Shown here: one piece after another, positions 11,340 to 19,873 of the stretch
How the letters are laid out: each line of letters begins with the position of its first letter
Numbering within the stretch: position 1 is the stretch's first letter
Assembly: GCF_007747795.1 (NCBI RefSeq)
Contig: NZ_CP036275.1
Span: forward strand, 2,776,853 to 2,840,852
Direction of reading: 5' to 3'
From: Maioricimonas rarisocia
GTDB taxonomy: Bacteria > Planctomycetota > Planctomycetia > Planctomycetales > Planctomycetaceae
Length of the DNA stretch: 64,000 bases
Made by a program: the position numbers and the translations under genes
The notes under the pieces: model-generated
What the model saw: only the letters and a program-made list of their open reading frames with translations
Told to the model about the DNA's origin: nothing
Database searches by the model: none

Positions 11340-11573
11340 AACGGTTGGCAGGTTGCAGCGGGTGAGTCGCACCGCCGCCCGCTCCCTGGCCGTTGTGCCC
11401 CACCGGTCTCTGAACGTGGACACCTCACCAGCGACTCGCACGGCTCACAGAGTCGTGGCACCCTTCATCGGGCACTGGTACAGATGCTTCCTGCGGGTTC
11501 TCTGCCCGGACATGGTCCGAGTCTGGGCCAGCCGGCGATTGTCTCGCACTGTTCGGGATGAGCAGGGAACTGT

Positions 11574-12014
<441 letters not shown>

Positions 12015-12035
12015 TCACCGCTCGAGACTTCCCGC

Positions 12036-13313
12036 TCACGCCTGCCGGGCCTTGTCCGAGATGTCCTTGCGGCACCAGGCGCCGTCCCAGCGGATGCATT
12101 TGACCGCTTCGTATGCCTTCCGCTTGGCAACCGACAGATCGTCGCCGATCGCTGTCACGCCCAGCACGCGCCCGCCATCGGTCACGACGTCATCGCCCGA
12201 CTTCGCTGTGCCGGCATGGAAGACCTTCGTATCCGACAGCTGAGCAGCCGCATCGAGGCCGCGGATGGCGTGCCCCTTCTCATACTTGCCCGGGTAGCCA
12301 TCGGAGGCCATCACGACGCAGACGGTCGGGCGCGGATCCCACTCGAGATCCGGCATCTCGTGCAGCTTGCCATCGGCTGCAGCGTACAACACGTCGAACA
12401 GGTCCGACTTCAACCGCATCAGCACCGGCTGCGCTTCGGGATCGCCGAAGCGAACGTTGAATTCCAGAACCTTCGGGCCCTGGCTGGTCAGCATCAGACC
12501 GGCGTAGAGGACGCCACGGAATTCGATGTTCTGCTTGCGAAGCGTGTGCACCGTGGGGATGAGGATCTTGGAGATCACCTCGTCCATCAGTTCCGGCGTG
12601 GCAAACGGTGCCGGGCTGTAGGCTCCCATCCCGCCGGTGTTCGGGCCCTTGTCGCCGTCCCAGGCCGCCTTGTGATCCTGCGAGGTTTCGAGCGGCACGA
12701 TCGTGCGCCCGTCGACGAGCGCGAGGATACTGACTTCCTGTCCGACCAGCTTCTCTTCGATCACGATCGTGCTGCCGGCGGTGCCGAACGCCCGATCGAC
12801 CATTGCAGTCCGAATGGCGGCAAGGGCCTCGTCGCGGGTGTCGCAGACAGCCACGCCCTTGCCGGCGGCCAGTCCGTCCGCCTTGATCACCAGCGGCTGC
12901 TCGTTTCGTTCTTCGACGTAGCGGATGGCTTCTTCGGCGTCGCTGAAGTCATGCGACTCGGCCGTCGGAACGTTGGCCAGCTTCATGATCTTCTTGGCGA
13001 AGACCTTGCTGCCTTCGAGCTGCGCCGCGGTCTTGTCCGGACCGAAGACCCGCAACCGGGCCTTGCGGAACGCATCAACCAGTCCGTTCACCAGCGGGAC
13101 TTCGGGGCCGACGACGGTCAGGTCGATGCTTTCGGACTGTGCGAACTTGACGAGACGGTCGGTGTCGGAGACGCCGATGTCGACGTTCTCGGCGTCGATC
13201 GCGGTGCCGGCATTGCCGGGGGCACAATAGACCTTCGTCACCCGTGCAGACTGAGCGATTTTCCAGGCCAGGGCGTGTTCGCGTCCACCCTGACCGACGA
13301 TAAGGACCTTCAT
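12036..13313 (-). CDS. purD: Phosphoribosylamine--glycine ligase
   Basis: Second step of de novo purine synthesis: joins glycine to 5-phosphoribosylamine using ATP. The 425 residues match the usual length. The start MKVLIVGQGGREHALAWKIA is diagnostic, followed by VVGPEVPLVNGLVDAF, the ATP-grasp segments KADGLAAGKGVAV and VIEEKLVGQEVSILALVDG, GPNTGGMGAYSPAP, and the metal/ATP site EFNVRFGDPEAQ. The frame is open to 13898 but the family N-terminus fixes the ATG at 13313. No other purine gene is adjacent. Confidence 0.97.
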   Translation of the reverse strand: MKVLIVGQGGREHALAWKIAQSARVTKVYCAPGNAGTAIDAENVDIGVSDTDRLVKFAQSESIDLTVVGPEVPLVNGLVDAFRKARLRVFGPDKTAAQLEGSKVFAKKIMKLANVPTAESHDFSDAEEAIRYVEERNEQPLVIKADGLAAGKGVAVCDTRDEALAAIRTAMVDRAFGTAGSTIVIEEKLVGQEVSILALVDGRTIVPLETSQDHKAAWDGDKGPNTGGMGAYSPAPFATPELMDEVISKILIPTVHTLRKQNIEFRGVLYAGLMLTSQGPKVLEFNVRFGDPEAQPVLMRLKSDLFDVLYAAADGKLHEMPDLEWDPRPTVCVVMASDGYPGKYEKGHAIRGLDAAAQLSDTKVFHAGTAKSGDDVVTDGGRVLGVTAIGDDLSVAKRKAYEAVKCIRWDGAWCRKDISDKARQA

Positions 13314-13723
13314 TCGCGGATTGTCCTGTAGCTGTGTCGCAGCCGGGCAAGGTTTCCCGCCGCGATGCGTCGTGACGTTCTCGAGAGACTCTCTTCCGGG
13401 CCGATGCACCCGTTCTGCGGAGTATACCAGCCCCCGCACAGACGCGACAGGAGTGTGAACAAGCGATTCGCGGTTGTTGCCTTCGGTCAACAGGTTGCCG
13501 GAATGCGACAACGGCCGGTCGTTCGGCGGATCTGATAACTCTCTGTTACAGCATTGGTTGTGACGATATGCTGAGGCCGCCATTCGTCCTGAATCAGGAT
13601 GGTATCCGGTTTGCGTCTGGGTGTCTCGGGCCGCGGGTCGAGGCAAATCGGGGGTGCGCTCACTTCGCGCTATGCTGTCGCGAAGCGTGCGCCCCGGGAG
13701 GATGGCGATCGTAAGGAGCTGAA
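13314..13723. other. Intergenic region between divergent purD and the 13724 gene
   Basis: About 410 bases that must hold two divergent promoters. The visible structure is a perfect 6+1+6 palindrome TCCTGAATCAGGA at 13587-13599, a possible operator. No PurR or purine-riboswitch signature was recognised. Confidence 0.4.
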
Positions 13724-14536
13724 GTGGGACTGGACCTGCGTGATGTGGCCGAGTTCTCGGCCGTCTGTGCCGTCCATGGCAGTCATGTCGTGGCGGCGGG
13801 ACAACCGGTCGGAGATGCCTGGCTGGAACGATATCTCGACGCCTGCAGTCGTCGGGCTCGAATGTGGCACCAGGCGCATCAGGAGTGTACGCAAACATCG
13901 GATGCGGCCCCCGTGGACGCCGCCCCGCGGCACATGCCGATCGTTCATCTGGCCGACGAGATCCTCGTGACCGAAGTTCTCACCCGGACCTGGACCGGCG
14001 TAATGGCGGAGCTGGCCCGCAAGGCGTCGCAGCCGGACGTCGAATCGGCGGCATGGCACGGATACATGCTCCACCTGAAGGCCAAACAGACCGTATTAGC
14101 CGACCTGCTCTACCAGACCGTTCTCCCCGTGGGTGTCATGCTGCGGGTGAACCGCCTGCGGCGGCGCCTCGAAAAATGGTCGGACATGTTCGTCAGCCAG
14201 GTAGCCGGCGAGCACGTCGCACGCGAACTCGCCTTCGAAACACATCGCGTCGACGAGTTCCGTGACGAGCAGGTGACGTGGCGAACCGGACACCGCTCGA
14301 AAGAGCTGCTCGTCGCTTCCGTGCGGCAGGCAGTCCCCGCCGACACACGCGTCGTGCCGGAACGGGCCGAGGTCCATCGTGAGCTGATGTCGCTGCAGGT
14401 GGCACTCTTCCCGGCGGATGCTTTCTCGGGGACCGGTCTGCTGAAATCGCCACACCAGGCGGCGATTGAACGGGGCAGCCGCATGAACGACCGCCTCGAC
14501 GACGCTGCCGTCAGTCGTCGCGCCCGCCGCTTCTGA
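13724..14536 (+). CDS. Hypothetical protein
   Basis: A 270-residue soluble protein, rich in Arg, Ala, Glu and His, predicted mostly helical with no signal peptide or membrane segment. It starts at a GTG (13724) supported by AAGGAG about seven bases upstream. The middle part (PIVHLADEILVTEVLTRTWTGVMAELARKA) looks like a helical bundle, and several His/Glu pairs could bind metal, but there is no family I recognise. It is followed after 176 bases by the SDR gene. Confidence 0.65.
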   Translation: MGLDLRDVAEFSAVCAVHGSHVVAAGQPVGDAWLERYLDACSRRARMWHQAHQECTQTSDAAPVDAAPRHMPIVHLADEILVTEVLTRTWTGVMAELARKASQPDVESAAWHGYMLHLKAKQTVLADLLYQTVLPVGVMLRVNRLRRRLEKWSDMFVSQVAGEHVARELAFETHRVDEFRDEQVTWRTGHRSKELLVASVRQAVPADTRVVPERAEVHRELMSLQVALFPADAFSGTGLLKSPHQAAIERGSRMNDRLDDAAVSRRARRF

Positions 14537-14712
14537 AGCAGGCCTCCCGCGAGTTCCGGCTCCCCTCCCCACTCGCCAGCTGCGCTTTCCTGTCTACAAC
14601 CCTGAGGGGGAGTTGAGGGGCTCGCTGCGCCCGGACTTCCGTCGACCTTCGTTTCGACTGGAGATCGCTCTCACACGCAGTTCGTCAGACCGCGCGGCCT
14701 GGAGGCGTCCGG

Positions 14713-15471
14713 ATGATCTCGCAGAACTCGAATCGGTCGGCCATTGTGTTTGGAGCGACCGGCAGCGTGGGGACGGCTCTGGCTCGAAATCTGGCGGAAG
14801 ACGGGGCCCGGTTGCTGCTGGCAGGCCGCAGTACCGAGCGATTGCGAGACCTGGGTGACGAATTGGACTCACCGACGGTCGAGGTCGATTCATCCCGACC
14901 TGACAGCTTCAAGGAAGCATTCCGGGAGGCCTCGGAGTCAATCGGACCAATCCACGCGGTCGCCAACTGTATCGGTTCGGTCCTTCTCAAGCCGGCCCAT
15001 CTCACTACGGATGACGACTGGGCCGCGACGATGCAGGTCAATGCGTTCAGTTCGTTCGCGATCCTCCGGGAGGCCGCGGCTGCCATGCGCTCGAGCGGTG
15101 GCAGCATCGTGCTGTTTTCGTCGGCAGCCGTCCGGATCGGGCTTCCCAATCACGAAGCGATCGCCGCCGCGAAAGGTGCCGTCGAAGGACTGGTGAAGTC
15201 AGCCGCCGCAACGTACGCGGCACGTGGCATTCGCGTGAATGCGATCGCTCCGGGACTCGTGAAATCCGAAATGACGCGTCGGATCTGGGAGAGCGAGACC
15301 TCGGCCGCAGCGTCGGAGCAGATGCACGCTCTCGGACGTCTGGGGGAGCCGGAAGATGTCGCCGGAATGGCCGCATGGCTGATGGACCCCGCGAACTCGT
15401 GGGTCACAGGGCAGGTCATCGGTGTCGATGGAGGGCTGGCCAGCGTCGTCGCACGTCGCAGAGGGAGCTGA
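14713..15471 (+). CDS. SDR-family protein lacking the catalytic tyrosine
   Basis: The 252 residues have a short-chain dehydrogenase fold: nucleotide loop FGATGSVGTALARNLAEDGA, the Asn-containing NCIGS segment, the SSAAVRIG serine strand, and the ending GQVIGVDGGL typical of FabG-like enzymes. The expected YxxxK motif reads IAAAK (context NHEAIAAAKGAVEGL), so the catalytic Tyr is Ile while the Lys is kept. Conventional NAD(P)H chemistry therefore looks impaired. It may be a pseudo-enzyme, or a subfamily using another residue, possibly the nearby His. The next gene starts eight bases after its stop, so the two are probably translated together. Confidence 0.85.
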   Translation: MISQNSNRSAIVFGATGSVGTALARNLAEDGARLLLAGRSTERLRDLGDELDSPTVEVDSSRPDSFKEAFREASESIGPIHAVANCIGSVLLKPAHLTTDDDWAATMQVNAFSSFAILREAAAAMRSSGGSIVLFSSAAVRIGLPNHEAIAAAKGAVEGLVKSAAATYAARGIRVNAIAPGLVKSEMTRRIWESETSAAASEQMHALGRLGEPEDVAGMAAWLMDPANSWVTGQVIGVDGGLASVVARRRGS

Positions 15472-15478
15472 GGTTGCC

Positions 15479-15949
15479 ATGTTGTCCGCATTCACCTCAT
15501 CGCTGCTGCTGGTCCACCTGTTTGCGACCGTGTCGATGGTCGGCGTGATCTGGATCGTTCAGATCGTGCACTACCCGCTGTTCGCCGACGTCGGTGAGGA
15601 TCACTTCGTCGCATTCGAGCAGAAGCACCAGCGTCTGATCACGTGGATCGTCGCTCCCCTGATGCTGGCAGAGGCCGCCACCGCCGTAGCCCTCGTCCGC
15701 TGGCCGCCCGTGGGGCTCTCGCCACTGCTGCTGTGGTCGGGCGCGGCCCTGCTGCTGGTCGTATGGCTTTCGACGGCCGCAGTCCAGGTGCCGCTGCACG
15801 AGACGCTCTCACAGGGCTTCGACGCCGACGCCCATCGTCGGCTGGTGCAAACCAACTGGATTCGAACGGCCGCCTGGTCGCTGCGGGGCGTGATTGCGTC
15901 CCTGATGCCGCTGAGCGTCATGGTCACGAGCGGATCTTCGGCAGGGTGA
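15479..15949 (+). CDS. Four-helix integral membrane protein, unknown function
   Basis: A 156-residue protein with four predicted membrane helices, around LLLVHLFATVSMVGVIWIV, ITWIVAPLMLAEAATAVALV, LLLWSGAALLLVVWLSTAAV and a last one near AAWSLRGVIASLMPLSVMV. Conserved-looking charged or aromatic residues lie near the helix ends (VQIVHYPLF, VPLHETL). The fold is reminiscent of small DUF-type membrane proteins but I cannot name it. The ATG at 15479 lies inside the SD zone of the preceding SDR stop, which suggests coupling. It is likely that SDR and membrane protein act together. Confidence 0.75.
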   Translation: MLSAFTSSLLLVHLFATVSMVGVIWIVQIVHYPLFADVGEDHFVAFEQKHQRLITWIVAPLMLAEAATAVALVRWPPVGLSPLLLWSGAALLLVVWLSTAAVQVPLHETLSQGFDADAHRRLVQTNWIRTAAWSLRGVIASLMPLSVMVTSGSSAG

Positions 15950-16027
15950 GGGAGCCCACCATTCCCTCCGGGCGTTGTGCTGCCAACAATAGAGCAGGCG
16001 ACCAGGAGTTCCCTGAAAGTGAGTTTG

Positions 16028-16492
16028 ATGACCCAGGCCCAATTCGTAGGATCAATTGCCCTCATCAGACGCTGGTTCGGCGAGAAGGAGCGCTGGCTGG
16101 CCCGTTGGGACGAGCGCGCCCAGGTGCTGGATTTCGTCCATGCCGAGCGACTCGAGGGAGAGTCCTACCGCGAAAGCATTGATCGCGAAGTCGCCTGGAC
16201 GTTGGATCTGCAGCGAAAGCGGGACTATATCGTCTCCAGTGCTCCGCGGCTGCACTTTCAGGCTCCGCTGGAAATCCCCGGCCAGTGCACGCCGGTCTTC
16301 TTTGTCGTGCAGTTCTTCGTGGTGGATCTGTACGGCCAGCAGGCCGCACGCACCATCGACGCGGATGATCGCAATCAGTGGTGCCGGCCGGCCGAACTGA
16401 AAGCGGGGCAGTCTGCCGACGGACGGGCGATCGCGCCCGGACTGCATGCGCTGCTGGCCCGGACCGAAGCCATCCCGTCCCACGGCGAGTGA
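16028..16492 (+). CDS. Nudix-like protein with degenerate Nudix box
   Basis: A 154-residue soluble protein. Residues around 45-62 (GESYRESIDREVAWTLDL) line up with the Nudix box ending REUxEExGU, but the metal-binding EE pair is replaced by WT and the G by D. Downstream, a strand (FFVVQFFVVDLYG) and DADDRNQWCRPAELKAG resemble the Nudix pattern of a strand then a W..xxEL segment. I infer a Nudix fold that is probably not a hydrolase, perhaps a binding domain. The ATG at 16028 is chosen for position; an alternative start at 15977 adds 17 residues. Confidence 0.6.
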   Translation: MTQAQFVGSIALIRRWFGEKERWLARWDERAQVLDFVHAERLEGESYRESIDREVAWTLDLQRKRDYIVSSAPRLHFQAPLEIPGQCTPVFFVVQFFVVDLYGQQAARTIDADDRNQWCRPAELKAGQSADGRAIAPGLHALLARTEAIPSHGE

Positions 16493-16618
16493 GCCGCACT
16501 TTGGTCTCCCGCGTCGGGGCGATAAACTGCGTCATGTCCCCGGATTCCTGCCGGTGGAAGGATGGAATCTGCGGGCGGGGGACGATTACAATTCCGGTTT
16601 CCCCTCTCACGCGAGTAG

Positions 16619-17887
16619 ATGACTGACATGGAAGAACGGATTTTCGTCAGCGGTCTTGGTGCAGTCACCTGCCTCGGAAACTCTGTCGAAACACTCTGGA
16701 ATCAGCTTCTGGCTGGCCGCAGCGGAATCCGTACGCTGCAGCACCTCGACGTTTCCGATCTGGCAATCACCATTGGCGGCGAAGTCGACGGGATCGAAGC
16801 AACCGACTTCGATGACCTGCCTGTCGTCAGCGCCAAGCGGATGGACCGCGCCGCCCAGTTCGCCGTCTACGGCACGGGCGAAGCTCTGCGACACGCGGGT
16901 CTGCCGACTACCGGTCTGGGCGAGCGGACTGCAGTCGTGCTCGGCTCGGGGCTCAACGGCCTGCTGACGCTGCAGGAGCAGACCGAACGCCTGCTCGGCC
17001 GCGGACCGCGCGCCGTCAGCCCCCTGACCATCCCGCTGCTGATGCCGAACGCTGCCGCGGCGAACGTCAGTCTCGCCTACGGTGCGCAGGGACCGACGCA
17101 GGCCGTGGGAACCGCGTGTGCTTCGTCGGGCCATGCGATTCTGTCGTCAATTCGCATGCTGCGTGACGGCGAGGCGGACGTGGCAATTACCGGCGGCACC
17201 GAAGCCTCGCTGACGCGACTGGGAATCTCGGCATTCGCCAACATGCGGGCGATGACCCGCAAGTACAACGATCGCCCCGCCGAGGCATCGCGACCCTTCG
17301 ACGGCGAACGGGACGGGTTCGTGATGTCCGAAGGAGCCGGCATCGTCATCATCGAAACCGAGAGTCACCTCCGCAAACGGGGCGGTCGCGCTCTTGCGGA
17401 GATCATCGGATTCGGCACCTCCACCGACGCCTTCCACCTCGTGCAGCCGGACGAAAGTGCCTCGCAGGCTTCCCGCTCGATGGCGTCGGCATTTTCGAAA
17501 GCCGGGCTGGCTCCGCAGGACGTCGCCGGCGAGACCTACGTCAATGCCCACGGCACCGGAACGCCGCTCAACGATGCGGTCGAAACGGCCGGGCTCAAGA
17601 AGGTCTTCGGGGAGGCGGCCGGCGACCTGCAGATCAGTTCGAGCAAGAGCATGACCGGTCACATGATCGGGGCGGCCGCCGGGCTCGAGTCAATCGTCTG
17701 CATCCGCGCGCTGCAGACCAGCATTCTGCCGCCGACGATCAACTACAGAACTCCCGACCCGGCCTGCGATCTCGACTACGTGCCCAACGAACCTCGCAAG
17801 TCTGCGGTCAAATACGCTCTCAACAACTCGCTCGGGTTCGGCGGTCACAATGTCTGTCTGCTCTTTGGTCAGGGTGATCCGGAGTAG
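16619..17887 (+). CDS. Beta-ketoacyl-ACP synthase II-like condensing enzyme
   Basis: Thiolase-fold enzyme that elongates acyl-ACP by decarboxylative condensation with malonyl-ACP. The Cys-His-His triad is complete: Cys167 (GTACASSGH), His311 (VNAHGTGTPLND) and His348 (SKSMTGHMIGAAAG). Length (422) and the opening RIFVSGLGAVTCLGNSVETLW match FabF. There is no adjacent acpP, fabD or fabG, so it may serve a specialised pathway rather than housekeeping fatty acid synthesis; the symbol is withheld for that reason. A second ATG at 16628 is also possible. Confidence 0.92.
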   Translation: MTDMEERIFVSGLGAVTCLGNSVETLWNQLLAGRSGIRTLQHLDVSDLAITIGGEVDGIEATDFDDLPVVSAKRMDRAAQFAVYGTGEALRHAGLPTTGLGERTAVVLGSGLNGLLTLQEQTERLLGRGPRAVSPLTIPLLMPNAAAANVSLAYGAQGPTQAVGTACASSGHAILSSIRMLRDGEADVAITGGTEASLTRLGISAFANMRAMTRKYNDRPAEASRPFDGERDGFVMSEGAGIVIIETESHLRKRGGRALAEIIGFGTSTDAFHLVQPDESASQASRSMASAFSKAGLAPQDVAGETYVNAHGTGTPLNDAVETAGLKKVFGEAAGDLQISSSKSMTGHMIGAAAGLESIVCIRALQTSILPPTINYRTPDPACDLDYVPNEPRKSAVKYALNNSLGFGGHNVCLLFGQGDPE

Positions 17888-17989
17888 TCAGCGGATCGTT
17901 GCGGCCACCGGAGCTGTTGTGTCTACACTTCGTTGAGGGCAGGCAGGGACTGCCCCCTTCGCTCTGCGCTGCCCGGACTTCCGAGGACC

Positions 17990-18790
17990 ATGCCCGAAGG
18001 TCATACGATCCACCGTCTCGCCGGCGACCACCGCAAGCACTTTGCGGGAACGCCGCTGCAGCTCCGCTCGCCGCAGGGGCGGTTTGCCGACGAAGCGAAG
18101 CTTCTCGATGGCCAGACGCTTCTGGACGTCGAGGCCTGGGGGAAGCACCTGTTCTATCGCTGGGAACGGGGCGAGATCCTGCACATTCATCTCGGGTTGT
18201 ACGGCAAGTTCCGACCGCACCGCGTCCCCTTGCCGGAGCCCCGCGGCCAGGTGCGACTGCGAGCCTGGAACGATGCCCGCGGCTTCGATCTGAACGGTCC
18301 AAACCAGTGTGAACTGATCAGCGACGCGATCCACGCCGACATCATGGGACGCCTGGGGGAAGATCCGCTTCGCCCCGATGCCGATCCGGACCGGCTGTGG
18401 GATCGTATCCGCAGAAGTCGGGCGGCCATCGGTCGGTTGTTGCTGGACCAGTCTGTGGTGGCCGGCGTGGGAAACGTGTACCGGGCCGAAGTCCTGTTTC
18501 TGCACGGCCTCCATCCGGAGCGACAGGCGCGCACGCTGTCGCGGGTGGAGTTCGATGCCCTGTGGGAGACGCTTGTGCGGCTGCTGAAACTGGGGGTGAA
18601 ATACAATCGCATCATCACGGCGGATGCAGCCGACTTCGGGAAGACTCCTTCACGACTGACCCGCGAAGAGCGCCTGCTCGTCTACAAACGGGCCGAGTGT
18701 CGCAGGTGCAGCAGCGCCATCGAAGACTGGAAACTCGGGGCCCGGACCATTTACGCCTGCCCGACCTGCCAACCGCTGCAGGAGGCGTAA
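17990..18790 (+). CDS. Fpg/Nei-family DNA glycosylase/AP lyase (Nei2-like)
   Basis: Removes oxidised pyrimidines or purines and nicks the abasic site. The 266-residue product begins MPEGHTIHRLA; after Met removal Pro is the catalytic nucleophile and Glu the second catalytic residue, and EGHTIH is typical of the Nei2/Nei subgroup rather than MutM (PELPEV). The H2TH domain is marked by GVGNVYRAEVLF. The end carries a four-cysteine zinc finger (CRRC...CPTC). The ATG at 17990 fixes the mature N-terminus, which must be Pro. It lies 36 bases before the exonuclease gene and probably belongs to the same repair operon. Confidence 0.92.
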   Translation: MPEGHTIHRLAGDHRKHFAGTPLQLRSPQGRFADEAKLLDGQTLLDVEAWGKHLFYRWERGEILHIHLGLYGKFRPHRVPLPEPRGQVRLRAWNDARGFDLNGPNQCELISDAIHADIMGRLGEDPLRPDADPDRLWDRIRRSRAAIGRLLLDQSVVAGVGNVYRAEVLFLHGLHPERQARTLSRVEFDALWETLVRLLKLGVKYNRIITADAADFGKTPSRLTREERLLVYKRAECRRCSSAIEDWKLGARTIYACPTCQPLQEA

Positions 18791-18826
18791 CGACCGATTC
18801 GCGTTACAGGCCGGGGACGGGTGCCG

Positions 18827-19873
18827 ATGATCGCCAGCGACCTGCTGACTCTCACCGAAGCGGGACTGTATTGCCCGGCCGGCGATTTCCATGTCGATCC
18901 ATGGCGACCGGTCCCGCGAGCCGTCATCACGCATGCCCACTCCGACCATGCCCGGCAGGGTTCGGAACGCTACCTGACGTCTCACGATGGCCGTCACGTC
19001 CTGGCGACGCGTATGGTACCGGATGCCGTCATCGACACGCTCGAATACGGCGAATCGATCGATCTGAACGGCGTGCGGGTGTCCCTGCATCCGGCCGGAC
19101 ACATTCTCGGATCGTCGCAGGTGCGGATTGAGCATCGTGGACGAGTGTGCGTTGCCTCGGGCGATTACAAGGTGGACCGGGACGCCACCTGTGCGCCCTT
19201 CGAACTGCTGCGGTGTCACTCGTTCATCACCGAATCCACCTTCGGCCTGCCCGTCTACCGCTGGCCGCCCCAGCAGGAAGTCATGGCGGCCGTCAACGAG
19301 TGGTGGCTCGGCAATCGCGAAGCGGGACGGGCGTCGGTCATCTTCGCGTACTCGCTCGGCAAGGCGCAGCGGCTGATTGCAGGACTCGATCCGCAGATCG
19401 GACCGATCTACTGCCACGGTGCGGTCGAGCGCGTCAATCGCGACTACCGCGAAACGGGCGTCTCACTGCCGGCGACCGCGTATGCGAGTTCCCGTTCGGC
19501 ACGGGACTACGCGGGGGCGATGGTCGTCGCGCCGCCGTCAGCCAATGGTTCCCCGTGGTTGAGGCGCTTCGGCAACTGCTCGACGGCGTTCGCCTCCGGC
19601 TGGATGGCGATTCGTGGAACACGCCGCCGCCGGGCCGTTGATCGGGGATTCGTCCTGTCCGATCACGTCGACTGGCCGGGACTGACCGGGACCGTGCGTG
19701 AAAGCGGGGCCGAACAGGTCTTTGTCACTCATGGTTTCACGGCAGCCTGCGCACGCTGGTTTGGCGATCAGGGACTCGACGCTCACGTCCTGCCGACACG
19801 TTTCGAGGGAGAGCAGGACGATCGGGCCGAGGACGCCGAACAGGAACCGGACGCACAGGAGCCGGATTCATGA
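18827..19873 (+). CDS. Ligase-associated DNA exonuclease (metallo-beta-lactamase fold)
   Basis: Metallo-beta-lactamase/beta-CASP type nuclease with the metal motif THAHSDHA near the N-terminus, GHILGSSQV, ASGDYK, ESTFG and a late SDHVDWPGL motif. It fits the family annotated as ligase-associated exonuclease, which nearly always sits next to an ATP-dependent DNA ligase, as here. It probably trims DNA ends before ligation. Length is about 348; the last 25 residues are an acidic tail. The ATG at 18827 is six bases after a GTG that is also in frame. The stop overlaps the ligase start by four bases (ATGA). Confidence 0.9.
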   Translation: MIASDLLTLTEAGLYCPAGDFHVDPWRPVPRAVITHAHSDHARQGSERYLTSHDGRHVLATRMVPDAVIDTLEYGESIDLNGVRVSLHPAGHILGSSQVRIEHRGRVCVASGDYKVDRDATCAPFELLRCHSFITESTFGLPVYRWPPQQEVMAAVNEWWLGNREAGRASVIFAYSLGKAQRLIAGLDPQIGPIYCHGAVERVNRDYRETGVSLPATAYASSRSARDYAGAMVVAPPSANGSPWLRRFGNCSTAFASGWMAIRGTRRRRAVDRGFVLSDHVDWPGLTGTVRESGAEQVFVTHGFTAACARWFGDQGLDAHVLPTRFEGEQDDRAEDAEQEPDAQEPDS

